Under the pieces are notes generated by a model. The model ran no database searches and had not been told where the DNA came from. It was given only the letters and a program-made list of their open reading frames with translations. Of a stretch of DNA of 38,289 nt, positions 25,496 through 35,475 are shown piece by piece. The number at the start of each line of letters is the position of its first letter. Position 1 is the stretch's first letter. A program made the translations under genes and the position numbers. This stretch comes from Rhizobium sp. PP-CC-3A-592. Its GTDB lineage: Bacteria; Pseudomonadota; Alphaproteobacteria; Rhizobiales; Rhizobiaceae. The stretch covers positions 1 through 38,289 of the forward strand of contig NZ_QJSR01000014.1 in the NCBI RefSeq assembly GCF_003217095.1, in the 5' to 3' direction.

Positions 25496-25892
25496 AAGTG
25501 CCCCCTTCACACGGAAGACCTCCTCCGCGCCTTGAATTCGGCCTTCAGGATGCGCGAGCGGAGCACGTTCCGACAGCAATAATCTACTAATTTACTTGGG
25601 TAACGGGCAAGGACGTGCTCTGTTTGCCGGCACAAACGCAGCCCTCCGACCGTGATGCATGATGTCGCCCCTCAAGGCGAGCATGTCGCTTCCTCGGGCG
25701 CGCGGCTGGCCGGCGCGTGGTCTGCTGGTGCGTGTCCATGGAGGTGCTGCGGAGGAGCGGCAGGGCGTGAGGAAGGCTTATGCCACCGCCAGGGAGAGCC
25801 AGCTCGCGCGGATGCGATCGACGGTGCGCTTGATCCTAAACGAGCGCCCGTCGCCACAGCCGGCGGCACAACACAGATGGAGGAGCCAAGAC
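25496..25892. promoter_or_regulatory. Divergent control region between the tau-like operon and fdhA-like gene
   Basis: About 400 bases. An AT-rich patch at 25579-25604 (ATAATCTACTAATTTAC core) stands out in GC-rich surroundings, about 90 bases upstream of the tauA-like start, and is a likely promoter or activator site. The part after 25659 is an open frame continuous with the dehydrogenase but without coding features of that family. Confidence 0.35.
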
Positions 25893-27083
25893 ATGAGCAA
25901 GAACCGAGGCGTGGTCTACCTGAAGCCGGGCAAGGTCGAAGTGCGCGACATCGACGATCCGAAGCTCGAGGCGCCCGATGGCCGCCGCATCGAGCATGGG
26001 GTCATCCTCAAGGTCATCTCCACCAATATCTGCGGCTCCGACCAGCACATGGTGCGCGGCCGCACCTCCGCTCTGCCGGGCCTCGTGCTCGGCCACGAGA
26101 TCACCGGCGAGGTGATCGAAAAGGGCGTCGACGTCGAGATGCTGGAAGTCGGCGACATCGTCTCCGTGCCCTTCAACGTCGCCTGCGGCCGCTGCCGCTG
26201 CTGCAAGTCGCAGGACACCGGCGTGTGCCTGACGGTCAATCCCGCACGCGCCGGCGGCGCCTATGGCTATGTCGACATGGGCGGCTGGATCGGCGGGCAG
26301 GCCCGTTACGTCACCATTCCCTATGCCGACTTCAACCTCCTGAAATTCCCCGACCGCGACCGAGCGATGTCAAAGATCCGCGACCTCACCATGCTCTCCG
26401 ATATCCTGCCCACGGGCTTTCACGGAGCGGTAAAGGCAGGCGTCGGCGTCGGCTCCACCGTCTATGTCGCAGGCGCCGGCCCAGTGGGCCTGGCTGCCGC
26501 TGCCTCCGCCCGTATCCTGGGTGCGGCTGTCGTCATGATCGGCGATTTCAACAAGGAGCGGCTGGCGCATGCCGCAAAGGTCGGCTTTGAGCCTGTGGAC
26601 CTCTCCAAAAGCGATCGGCTGGGCGACATGATCGCGCGAGTAATCGGCACGGATGAGGTGGACAGCGCCATCGATGCCGTCGGCTTCGAGGCCCGCGGCC
26701 ATGCCGGCGGCGAGCAGCCGGCGATCGTCCTCAACCAGATGATGGAGATCACCCGCGCCGCCGGCTCGATCGGCATTCCCGGCCTCTACGTAACGGAAGA
26801 CCCGGGTGCCGTGGACGATGCCGCCCGCCGCGGCAGCCTGTCGCTGCGCTTCGGCCTCGGCTGGGCCAAGGCCCAATCCTTCCACACCGGCCAGACGCCG
26901 GTGCTCAAGTACAACCGCCAACTTATGCAAGCCATCCTCCACGACCGCCTCCCTATCGCGGATATCGTCAACGCAAAGATCATTCCGCTGGATGATGCGG
27001 CGCAGGGGTATGAGAGCTTCGACCAAGGCGCTGCGACAAAATATGTGCTGGATCCGCATGGGAGTTTGGGCGCTGCGGCCTAG
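25893..27083 (+). CDS. fdhA: Glutathione-independent formaldehyde dehydrogenase-like zinc enzyme
   Basis: 396 aa; ATG 25893 follows GGAGGAG by seven bases, and upstream in-frame codons lack family sequence. Medium-chain dehydrogenase with catalytic zinc ligands Cys47 (NICGSDQH) and His67-Glu68 (GLVLGHEITGEV), the structural-zinc cluster ACGRCRCCKSQDTGVC (97-112), the FdhA insert RAGGAYGYVDMGGWIGGQA, and the NAD loop VAGAGPVGLAAAASARILGA (about 192). FdhA oxidises formaldehyde with tightly bound NAD in Pseudomonas-type enzymes. Divergent from the sulfonate importer; desulfonation of C1 or other sulfonates yields aldehydes, so a detoxifying role would fit. An IS256 remnant follows immediately. 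Confidence 0.85.
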   Translation: MSKNRGVVYLKPGKVEVRDIDDPKLEAPDGRRIEHGVILKVISTNICGSDQHMVRGRTSALPGLVLGHEITGEVIEKGVDVEMLEVGDIVSVPFNVACGRCRCCKSQDTGVCLTVNPARAGGAYGYVDMGGWIGGQARYVTIPYADFNLLKFPDRDRAMSKIRDLTMLSDILPTGFHGAVKAGVGVGSTVYVAGAGPVGLAAAASARILGAAVVMIGDFNKERLAHAAKVGFEPVDLSKSDRLGDMIARVIGTDEVDSAIDAVGFEARGHAGGEQPAIVLNQMMEITRAAGSIGIPGLYVTEDPGAVDDAARRGSLSLRFGLGWAKAQSFHTGQTPVLKYNRQLMQAILHDRLPIADIVNAKIIPLDDAAQGYESFDQGAATKYVLDPHGSLGAAA

Positions 27084-27192
27084 GCGGGTCGATGGAAGGG
27101 GCTGACCTCTTTTCTAGGTATCCGTTCGATCGTGTCCCAGGGAGTGGTGTAGCTTAGATGGCCACGGCTCATCCCAGAGGGCCGGATGAGTG

Positions 27193-28391
27193 TCAGCTTG
27201 TTGCTGGCAGGCTGATGAGTGGATCATCGCTCATCGTAGCGATTGTCTCAAGGGTCATATAGCGAGATCGCTGGACGGCCCATACATCATTCTGTTCGAG
27301 CAGCAGGGCACCGACCAGGCGCACGATGGCGTCGTCGTTGGGGAAGATGCCGACGACCTCTGTCCGCCGCTTGATCTCGCCGTTCAAACGCTCAATCGGG
27401 TTGGTCGAGTGAAGTTTGGCCCAATGCTGCTTGGGAAAGGTCATATAGGCGAGTACGTCGGGCTCGGCATTGTCCATCAGACTGGCAAGCTTCGGGACCT
27501 TTGGCCTGATCTGGTCGGCGACGCTGCGCCACTGGGTGCTTGCGGCCTCCGGTGTGTCCTGAGCGAAGGCCGTGGCAATGAACGCGGATACGACCCGCCG
27601 TCCGCTCTTGCCCGCATGAGCCAATGCATTACGCATGAAGTGCACCCTGCAACGCTGCCAAGTGGCGGAAAGCACCTTCGATACGGCTGCCTTGATGCCC
27701 TCATGGGCATCGGAGACGACGAGTTTGACGCCGCGCAGCCCCCGCCCGGTCAGCTTTCGCAGGAATTCCGTCCAGATCGCCTCGGCCTCGGACGTGCCGA
27801 TTTCCATGCCGAGCACTTCGCGTCGACCGTCGGTGTTGACGCCAACGGCGATGATGACTGCAACACAGACGATGCGACCGCCGCGCCGGACCTTCAGGTA
27901 GGTGGCATCGATCCATAGATAAGGCCATTCGCCCTCGATAGGCCGGTCGAGAAAGGCCTTCACCTTCTCGTCGATCTCCTCGCAAAGCCGTGACACCTGG
28001 CTCTTGGAGATGCTTGACATGCCCATGACTTTCACAAGATCATCGACGGAGCGCGTCGAGACGCCCTGGATGTAGGCCTCCTGAATGACCGCCGTCAGGG
28101 CCTTCTCCGCCATCCGGCGCGGCTCCAGGAAACTCGGGAAGTAGCTGCCTGTGCGGAGCTTGGGAATGCGCAGTTCGACGGTTCCCGCTCGCGTTTCCCA
28201 GTCTCGATCGCGGTAGCCGTTGCGCTGGGCAAGTCGGAAGCCGTTCTTCTCGCCATAGCCCGCGCCGGTCTTCGTGCCGACCTCCAGCGCCATCAGCTTC
28301 TCGGCAGCAAAGCCGATCATCTCGCGCGAGCCAAATCGGCATCAGCGCTCTTCTCAACGAGTGAGCGCAGGTTCATCATATCGTCCGTCAT
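27193..28391 (-). pseudogene. IS256-family transposase, frameshifted near the N-terminus
   Basis: The main frame (375 aa from 28320) keeps all IS256 landmarks: [39 protein letters not shown] (first Asp), [15 protein letters not shown] (second Asp), [10 protein letters not shown] and [25 protein letters not shown] (Glu). The natural N-terminus ([20 protein letters not shown] from 28391) is in another frame, which joins the rest only through a net frame change at about 28320-28335. The catalytic part is intact, so a shorter product started at 28320 is possible, but the native start is uncoupled. It disrupts nothing evident and lies 110 bases after the fdhA-like stop. A short repeat of AGGTTGGT and ACCAACCT lies upstream near 28406-28428. 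Confidence 0.8.
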
Positions 28392-28499
28392 CGGTGGTGT
28401 CCCTCAGGTTGGTTCTAATACCAACCTCCATTGATGCTGACTCTCGGGGTTCCCAAAAGCCGACGAATCTTAATCGGTAGCGCAAACAGGAGGTTTGCG

Positions 28500-29071
28500 A
28501 TGGATTCAGCAATTTCTTTGCGATCAGACTTTCGCGGGGACGGGCTGCGGATTCTGGCCCGACAGACAAAGGATGCGGACTAGGCGCGGCGGCTCCTGGC
28601 GCTTGCATCGATCTATGATGGCGGCTCTCGCGCTGATGCTGCGCGGCTCGGCAGCGTCACGGTGCAGATCGTGCGCGACTGGGTGGTGCGGTTCAACGCG
28701 CGCGGTCCCGATGGGTTGATCAACGGCAAGGCTCCGGGCAAGCCGTCACTGTTGAACGAAGATCAGCGCACGGCCTTGGCGCAAGCCATTGAGCGAGGCC
28801 CTACACCCTATCTCGACGGCGTCGTGCGCTGGCGTTTGTGTGATCTGGCCCAGTGGCTTTGGGAGGAATTCCGTGTCTCGGTGAGTGAGCAGACTTTGGG
28901 CCGCGAAGTGCGCTCGATGGGCTACCGCAAACTCTCGGCTCGCCTGAGACATCATGCGCAGGATGCCGAGACAGCCGAGGCGTTTAAAAAAACTTCCCCG
29001 CCGCAGTGGCAGGGGTCGCCGTCGGTCCCGCCAAGGGCAAGGTGATCGAAATCTGGTTTCAGATGCTATGA
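28500..29071 (+). pseudogene. IS630-family transposase remnant (amber codon, frameshift, truncation)
   Basis: Read from ATG 28500 the N-terminus is MDSAISLRSDFRGDG, as in IS630-group transposases, but codon 28 is TAG (28581-28583) where Gln is expected (DADQARRLLALA). The rest continues ASIYDGGSRADAARLG, VRDWVVRFNARGPDGL (the helix-turn-helix part), LAQWLWEEFRVSVSEQTL and LSARLRHH. At the run of seven A (28986-28992) homology passes to the -1 frame (NFPAAVAG, then KVIEIWFQ) and stops at 29071. The DDE core is lost. An IS110-type gene begins about 60 bases later. Confidence 0.8.
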
Positions 29072-29131
29072 GGGCGGACACCAGCTGACCCTCAGGTCAT
29101 AATGCGGCGTCCTCAAATTAAGGAGCCGATC

Positions 29132-30210
<1,079 letters not shown>

Positions 30211-30238
30211 ATGAGGAATTTTACTTCGGCACTTCTGG

Positions 30239-30261
30239 GGAAAATTCACGCGGCATTGACA
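30239..30261. repeat. IS21-type end, copy 1 of a 23-bp direct repeat
   Basis: A 23-base sequence starting GGAAAATTCACGCGGC and ending TTGACA, 28 bases after the IstB stop. The same 23 bases recur at 30675-30697. It probably belongs to the IS21 terminus, since IS21 ends close with CA. Confidence 0.6.
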
Positions 30262-30417
30262 GCTATCGATGATACCGCCGCCCAGCGCGATGAGTGTTCG
30301 GCTTCATGTTCCGTTACCATCCGAACGGCGCGGACTTCAGGAGAAAATTTGTTCGTCGTTTTGCTTGTCATAGACCCTACTTCTCACGAGTTGGGGTCCC
30401 CGGCAAAGCCGGGGCGG

Positions 30418-30674
30418 TTCAATACCGTGGACGGAGCTAAGGCCAGTGCCGTCGTCTACAGCCTCATGCTGACCTGCCGCGCCTGCGGCGTGGAGCCCTT
30501 GGCCTAGCTGCGCCACATCCTCACGGAATTGCCGCAACGTCCAACCGACGCCGACATCACCGAGCTGCTACCATTCAACTTCGCCAAGACCGCTGCGGTC
30601 TGATCCCATACGAGTGGCCCACAAGCGCCCCGGTCAAACGGGGCGCGTCAATGCGCATGTAAATGAGCGCTTAC
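30418..30674 (+). mobile_element. IS66-family element: TnpC C-terminal fragment and right end
   Basis: Codons from 30418 read [29 protein letters not shown], a TAG (30505-30507), then LRHILTELPQRPTDADITELLPFNFAK and a stop at 30601-30603. This is the conserved C-terminus of IS66 TnpC, with one premature stop. Seventy bases later the sequence AATGAGCGCTTAC ends at 30674; on the other strand it begins GTAAGCGCTC, and IS66 termini are known to start with GTAA. GC-rich stems at 30398-30414 and 30625-30646 lie at either side of the coding fragment. Only the right extremity of the element is present. Confidence 0.7.
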
Positions 30675-30697
30675 GGAAAATTCACGCGGCATTGACA
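30675..30697. repeat. IS21-type end, copy 2 of the 23-bp direct repeat
   Basis: Identical to 30239-30261. It starts exactly where the IS66 right end finishes and stops where an IS110-type fragment starts, so three IS boundaries touch here. Confidence 0.6.
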
Positions 30698-30756
30698 TTA
30701 TGGACGTGAAACACCCGCTTTGCTAAGTCCAGGCCGACGATGCTAACTTCCTTCAT
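30698..30756 (-). pseudogene. IS110-family transposase, first 20 codons
   Basis: On the minus strand, ATG 30756 (preceded by GGGAGC) gives KEVSIVGLDLAKRVFHVHN, the standard start of IS110/IS1111 transposases including the first catalytic Asp (GLDLAK). The frame then meets the IS21-type repeat at 30697. It is a different IS110 member from the one at 29132. Confidence 0.65.
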
Positions 30757-30865
30757 GGATGCTCCCTTTCACTAAGTGTAGTTCTGACGAACATCACTTC
30801 GGCACATCGCGATGCCGTCGAGAGGGGCATCCAACCCATCAGCTCTCAGTGGAAATCAGAAGTAT

Positions 30866-31723
30866 TCAGCCCTGATTTGATAGCGCGTCCAACTCCCACT
30901 GCTCGCCGAAGTACTCCTTAATTGGATAACCACTATGTTTTTGTATAATTTGGGTCCGAGCCTTCGACCAAGGGCCGCCAACGACAACAACAGGAGGCTC
31001 GAATATACTTGGCGTAGTATTGACCTTGCCAGAAACTACGCTGTAAAAATTATATAGACCAATCAACTCCTTTCTATGTAAGCCGGATACTGGATTTGTC
31101 AATATAACTCTCAATAGAACATCGTAATCTTCAAGTACTTCCAAGGATGTGTCATAATGAAGGATCGAAGAATCTAAGATAGAGGTATTAAACATATAAG
31201 AGTGAAGCGGTAAAAAATTTTCAGATAACAAATCCCGTTTTGACTTACGTGATATACTATATACATCTCGTAACTCTTTCACATAAAAACTATTGTTGTA
31301 GTATAAAAGATTTGCGCAATGTATATCGGCATAGCTTAGAGCAAATGGCCCATAATTAAAACTATCTATAAGTGTCGAGATTGCGTGAGAAAACCATATA
31401 TCATCGTAGTCTATAAACGCGAGAAATCTCCGCGAACTGCCGTAGTGATGATCTACGATAGTATTCAGAAGTTTAGATCTAAGATCTAACTTGTCTGGAT
31501 TTGCAACATTTATTATCTCATATGCAAACCCTGAGAGTTTTAACGTCGCCGCTAACAGGCACTCGACTGTCGCGACATTGGCGGCATCAAAGCCCTGGCA
31601 ACTCAAGATCACATGAACACCCGCATGCGTTTGCCCAGCAACGCTATTTAGGCATCTCTCAAGTAGATCAATCTTCGAGATATCGTGGAATCGAATCCCG
31701 ACGGTTACATCGTCGCTACTCAT
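30866..31723 (-). CDS. Family 2-type glycosyltransferase
   Basis: A 285-aa protein. A GT-A-like start (VTVGIRFHDISKIDLLERCLNSVAGQTHAGVHVILSCQG) is followed by FLAFIDYDDIWFSHAIS (about 115), a DxD-type motif (DYDD) for nucleotide-sugar/metal binding, and YDTSLEVLEDYDVLLRVI as the acceptor-side acidic segment (EDYD). Such enzymes add a sugar to a lipid-linked or surface glycan. It is the last gene of the minus-strand polysaccharide operon, 21 bases after the larger glycosyltransferase, with a TAGGTAGG ribosome site. AT-rich, like its neighbours. IS debris lies just downstream. Donor and acceptor are unknown. Confidence 0.75.
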   Translation of the reverse strand: MSSDDVTVGIRFHDISKIDLLERCLNSVAGQTHAGVHVILSCQGFDAANVATVECLLAATLKLSGFAYEIINVANPDKLDLRSKLLNTIVDHHYGSSRRFLAFIDYDDIWFSHAISTLIDSFNYGPFALSYADIHCANLLYYNNSFYVKELRDVYSISRKSKRDLLSENFLPLHSYMFNTSILDSSILHYDTSLEVLEDYDVLLRVILTNPVSGLHRKELIGLYNFYSVVSGKVNTTPSIFEPPVVVVGGPWSKARTQIIQKHSGYPIKEYFGEQWELDALSNQG

Positions 31724-31744
31724 TGCCTACCTACCTATAATGTT

Positions 31745-33577
31745 TCAGTTCCAAAAACGTGATGGAGCGAAACGGTCAAGCCGCATACTTTGTCTAATGG
31801 AGTCGGGTACATTTCTAACTCTTTTCTCAGCTTTAAAGTCCCTCAGGCCCATTCCGCGCCGCATTAGCTCAAGACGCAACCTATCAGCTTTGTCGAGGCA
31901 CCCCCATTTTTCGGAGAGGTACCAAGCACCCAATAGCATAGCATTGCTCCGCGCCTGATTGAGCTCTCGCATCCTTGGCGTCGTATCGTGATAAAACAAC
32001 GCTTTGCTCGCAACGTATGTTCTGAACCCCTTCGCTCGCACGGTAAAAGAAAAGTCTACATCCTCACAATAAAGCGGAAACTCATCATCAAACCCGCCGC
32101 TCGCCAGAAAAACTTCCTTGGCAACAAGGAACGATGCGCCAGACACCCAGTCGGTCTCCCCGGTTAACGGGTCATACCACTTGGGGTGGCAAAGCGGCTC
32201 ATTCTTTAGCTCGATTAATGCCGGAGCCCGAAGCTCCTGAGCAAACAGAAGCGCTTCGGTCAGTGCATGTCCCAACAAATATCCATCTGGATTCAGCCCA
32301 AGATAATAGTCGGCCCCACCTGAGAATGCTTCACGCATAAGTGCATTCTGTCCTCTAGCAAACCCACAATTATTTCCATCATGCGTGAGAGCCGGTTCAT
32401 AGGTTAAACTTGCAAACACGCTCGAAAGATCGAGCGCGTCTGGACTATTGTCCCATAACGAAACTTTTACAGTGAAGGTTTCTGGGCTTAAATTTAGTTG
32501 TATTGAGTTTAGCAACTTACTAATTTCGGAGAGGTCGTTTTTGAACAAGACTGAACCAATATGCAGCGACACTCCCTTCGTCAAATTCCTTCGAATAGCA
32601 GGCAAAGGAAGTGTAGATACGTTAGCGTAGTCAAGTGGCCGATCTCTACTCTTCAGGAAAGCAGAGTCATTTACATCGTCGGCTACGTTTAGTAAAGCCG
32701 TGTCGAGAATGTTACAAAACCTTAAACGATTCTCTTTCAGACCATACCAAAATAGGTGCTCAATAGGATGCAAAGATTGCGAACTTGCGATATCGGGATA
32801 GAACGCCGCATATTGGCTTAGATCCACCAGGAAAACATCTTTTAGAAAGTCTTTACGATCTATCAGGCGACTCATCAGGTCTGAGAACGAAATAGGCGAT
32901 TTCATTAGGGGATTCATAATGGTTCCCCTCTCAACGAGGCTCAGGAAGCCATCTATCGAGTTGCCGATATCTCGATCAATTCCCTTTATGAATTTTGTAT
33001 ACACGAACGGGTTTGGATCCAGGTTTTGGTAGAATCCTACGGTGAAAAAGTGTTCAACAGGATCAATGCTGCCGCTCATCCGAGCGTGGTGACTTTCCAT
33101 ATAAAACACTGGATTTACGACCGCTTTTAAACGTTCCAGCATAACCCCCGGCACGAGTATCTTCTCAGGTGCCGGTGAATGCGAGAGATTGTAAATCGAT
33201 TCTGACTCCAGCTGAGCGACGAATGCGTTACTATCTGTACTAGCTTCTCTGACAACCTCTTGATTATCGAACGCTCGCAGCGAACGCCCCTCGTTTACTC
33301 CATAAAATACAAAATGGATAAGCGGATTCATCTCGCTGTCAGCCACGTCGCCGTTTATTAGCAGATATTCGCGCGAAGAGAACGCTGGCGATGGATCGTA
33401 ACCAAGCTTCCATCCTATGTCCATATAATGATTCATCGCAGAGCTAACGCTGGCAAAGTCAAACATGTATGTAGCGTTGTAAAAAAGAAGATCAAAATAG
33501 GTCGAAAGCGATTCAACTAGCTCTTCCCCAACTGGTAAACCCAGTAGATCTTCATTCGTCATAAGATCAGTGCTCAT
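31745..33577 (-). CDS. Large family 2 glycosyltransferase with N-terminal repeat module
   Basis: A 610-aa protein. Residues 25-100 form a repeat (LFYNATYMFDFASVSSAMNHYMDIGWKLGYDPSPAFSSREYLLINGDV to FVFYGVNEGRSLR). More degenerate copies follow (FYMESHHARMSGSIDPVEHFFTVGFYQNLDPNP; YAAFYPDIASSQSLHPIEHLFWYGLKENR) up to about 300. The C-terminal half is a WbbL/rhamnosyltransferase-like GT2: SLHIGSVLFKNDLSEISKLLNSI, the HDGNNCGFARGQNALM and LGLNPDGYL nucleotide-sugar motifs, SGASFLVAKEVFLASGGFDDEFPLYCEDVDFSFTVRAKG with the catalytic acidic pair. The repeats resemble those of the orphan protein at 16181. It is a cytoplasmic or membrane-associated enzyme of surface glycan synthesis. Confidence 0.85.
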   Translation of the reverse strand: MSTDLMTNEDLLGLPVGEELVESLSTYFDLLFYNATYMFDFASVSSAMNHYMDIGWKLGYDPSPAFSSREYLLINGDVADSEMNPLIHFVFYGVNEGRSLRAFDNQEVVREASTDSNAFVAQLESESIYNLSHSPAPEKILVPGVMLERLKAVVNPVFYMESHHARMSGSIDPVEHFFTVGFYQNLDPNPFVYTKFIKGIDRDIGNSIDGFLSLVERGTIMNPLMKSPISFSDLMSRLIDRKDFLKDVFLVDLSQYAAFYPDIASSQSLHPIEHLFWYGLKENRLRFCNILDTALLNVADDVNDSAFLKSRDRPLDYANVSTLPLPAIRRNLTKGVSLHIGSVLFKNDLSEISKLLNSIQLNLSPETFTVKVSLWDNSPDALDLSSVFASLTYEPALTHDGNNCGFARGQNALMREAFSGGADYYLGLNPDGYLLGHALTEALLFAQELRAPALIELKNEPLCHPKWYDPLTGETDWVSGASFLVAKEVFLASGGFDDEFPLYCEDVDFSFTVRAKGFRTYVASKALFYHDTTPRMRELNQARSNAMLLGAWYLSEKWGCLDKADRLRLELMRRGMGLRDFKAEKRVRNVPDSIRQSMRLDRFAPSRFWN

Positions 33578-33626
33578 ATTTCCACCCAGCTTATTTGCCC
33601 TTCATTTGGTATTCGAGGGTCTATTT

Positions 33627-35453
33627 TTATTCTACAGTTACCGATTTTGCGAGGTTACGAGGCTGATCTACGTCAGCGCCTAATATAACAGCCGTGTGAT
33701 ACGCAATCAATTGAATAGGCAATGAAAATAACATTGGTGCAATAATTTCGTGCGATCGCGGTATAACGATTGTTGCGAGCGTCGGTAACTTGTTGGCTTT
33801 TGCGCCGTCTTCGTCAGTTATTAAAACGATCCGGCCGCCGCGCGCAGCGACTTCTTGCATGTTAGAAACTGTCTTTTCAAACACGCTATCAAATGGAGCA
33901 ATCACTACCACGGGCATTGCTTCATCTATAAGCGCTATCGGGCCGTGCTTCAATTCCCCTGCTGCGTAGCCCTCAGCGTGGATATAAGAAATTTCCTTTA
34001 ATTTAAGCGCGCCTTCCAGCGCCAAAGGGAAGTTTGTGCCCCTCCCAATGTAAAGTACGTCTTTACACTTTGAGAACTCACGAGCGACTTTCTCTATCGA
34101 GGGCCTAATCGAGTTCAGAACGCTGTTCATAATGCGCGGCATCTCAATTAGGTGCCTAACTAGCTCCCGTTCTCGATCTGGCGAAATCGTCCCTCGCTCC
34201 GCGCCAGCTTTTATTGCAAGGACAGCAAGTACGGTAAGTTGGCAAGTAAATGCTTTGGTTGAAGCGACGCCAATTTCAACTCCAGCTACGATAGGAAACA
34301 CCCAATCTGACTGACGAGCGATAGACGACTCACTTGCGTTTACAAGAGAGGTAATCGTCATATTTTGGTCTTTGCAATAGCGTAGGGCAGCTAACGTGTC
34401 TGCGGTTTCGCCAGACTGCGAGATGAACAATGCGGCTGTATCAGCAGAGAAAGGTATATTGCGATACCTAAATTCTGAGGCTACATCAATTTCCACAGAA
34501 AGGCGCGCGAATTTTTCAAACCAATACTTTCCAACTAAGCCCGCCAGATATGCAGTGCCACATGCTGAGATGGCAAGCTTACTTGGTGTCTTCCAAGCAT
34601 TGATTTCATGCGTCAAACTAACGGTCTCGCTGGAGAAGTCGATATACTGACCAAGTGTATGACTTATCATCTCCGGCTGTTCATAGATTTCCTTTTCCAT
34701 AAAGTGCCGATAGGTACCCTTGTCAATCACATACGCCGAGCGAGTCGATACATGTCGCGGTCGGGCTACAGAGGCGTTAGTGGCGTCAAAAATTTCGACA
34801 CTGCTAGATGAAACTACAGCCCAGTCTCCGTCATGCAGGTAAGAGACTTCTTCTGTGTATGGTGATAAAGCAACGGCATCAGATCCAATAAATATCTCTC
34901 CATTCCCATAACCTATGGCAAGTGGCGGGCCGGATCTGGCGATAAAGATGGATTCTGGTTCATCGTTGAACAGCACTGCCAGAGCGTATGCCCCCCGAAT
35001 CGTTGTTAACACGCTTTTGAACGCTTCCGTTCCATCTAGCCCTAGCTTACGAAAACTGGAAAGAAGCTGTGCTATTACTTCCGTGTCTGTTTGTGATGTA
35101 AATATGGAGCCTTCGGCCACCAATTGGCGTTTGATTGATGAAAAATTTTCAATTATCCCGTTATGTACCACTGCGACGCCATCCACTACGTGGGGATGTG
35201 CGTTTGCTTTAGTTGGTGCGCCGTGTGTAGCCCAGCGAGTGTGAGCGATCCCTATGTGACCGTGAACCGGATTAATCTTGATTTTTTTCTCAAGATTGAG
35301 TAATTTACCTTCCGCGCGGCATCTATGTATGCGTCCATTATCAAGAGTAGCGAGGCCGGCTGAGTCATAGCCACGATACTCCAGCAATTTCAGACCAAGC
35401 AACATGCGGTCTGCAACTTCAGTTGAGCTCGCAATTCCGATAATGCCACACAT
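33627..35453 (-). CDS. glmS: Glutamine-fructose-6-phosphate aminotransferase (isomerising)
   Basis: 608 aa, full length for GlmS. The N-terminal MCGIIGIASS exposes the catalytic Cys after Met removal (class II glutaminase), with the usual LKLLEYRGYDSAGLA, IAHTRWATHG and HNGIIENF. Two SIS domains follow: ISACGTAYLAGLVGKYWFEKFARL with FISQSGETADTLAALRYCK, and DVLYIGRGTNFPLALEGALKLKEISYIHAEGYAAGELKHGP. The end LAKSVTVE is typical. It makes glucosamine-6-phosphate from fructose-6-phosphate and glutamine, the first step to UDP-GlcNAc. Lying inside a glycosyltransferase operon it is probably a second, dedicated copy (compare nodM in rhizobia) that supplies amino sugars for this glycan. Confidence 0.95.
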   Translation of the reverse strand: MCGIIGIASSTEVADRMLLGLKLLEYRGYDSAGLATLDNGRIHRCRAEGKLLNLEKKIKINPVHGHIGIAHTRWATHGAPTKANAHPHVVDGVAVVHNGIIENFSSIKRQLVAEGSIFTSQTDTEVIAQLLSSFRKLGLDGTEAFKSVLTTIRGAYALAVLFNDEPESIFIARSGPPLAIGYGNGEIFIGSDAVALSPYTEEVSYLHDGDWAVVSSSSVEIFDATNASVARPRHVSTRSAYVIDKGTYRHFMEKEIYEQPEMISHTLGQYIDFSSETVSLTHEINAWKTPSKLAISACGTAYLAGLVGKYWFEKFARLSVEIDVASEFRYRNIPFSADTAALFISQSGETADTLAALRYCKDQNMTITSLVNASESSIARQSDWVFPIVAGVEIGVASTKAFTCQLTVLAVLAIKAGAERGTISPDRERELVRHLIEMPRIMNSVLNSIRPSIEKVAREFSKCKDVLYIGRGTNFPLALEGALKLKEISYIHAEGYAAGELKHGPIALIDEAMPVVVIAPFDSVFEKTVSNMQEVAARGGRIVLITDEDGAKANKLPTLATIVIPRSHEIIAPMLFSLPIQLIAYHTAVILGADVDQPRNLAKSVTVE

Positions 35454-35475
35454 GCTAAACCCTTAAAAGTAAGTA

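Noticed and set aside
25659-25892. N-terminal extension of the fdhA-like gene
   Set aside because: The family N-terminus begins at 25893 behind a strong ribosome site; upstream codons are low-complexity.
30398-30414. CCCCGGC-AAA-GCCGGGG stem as a stand-alone terminator
   Set aside because: It lies within the IS66 remnant without a T-run and is better seen as part of that element.
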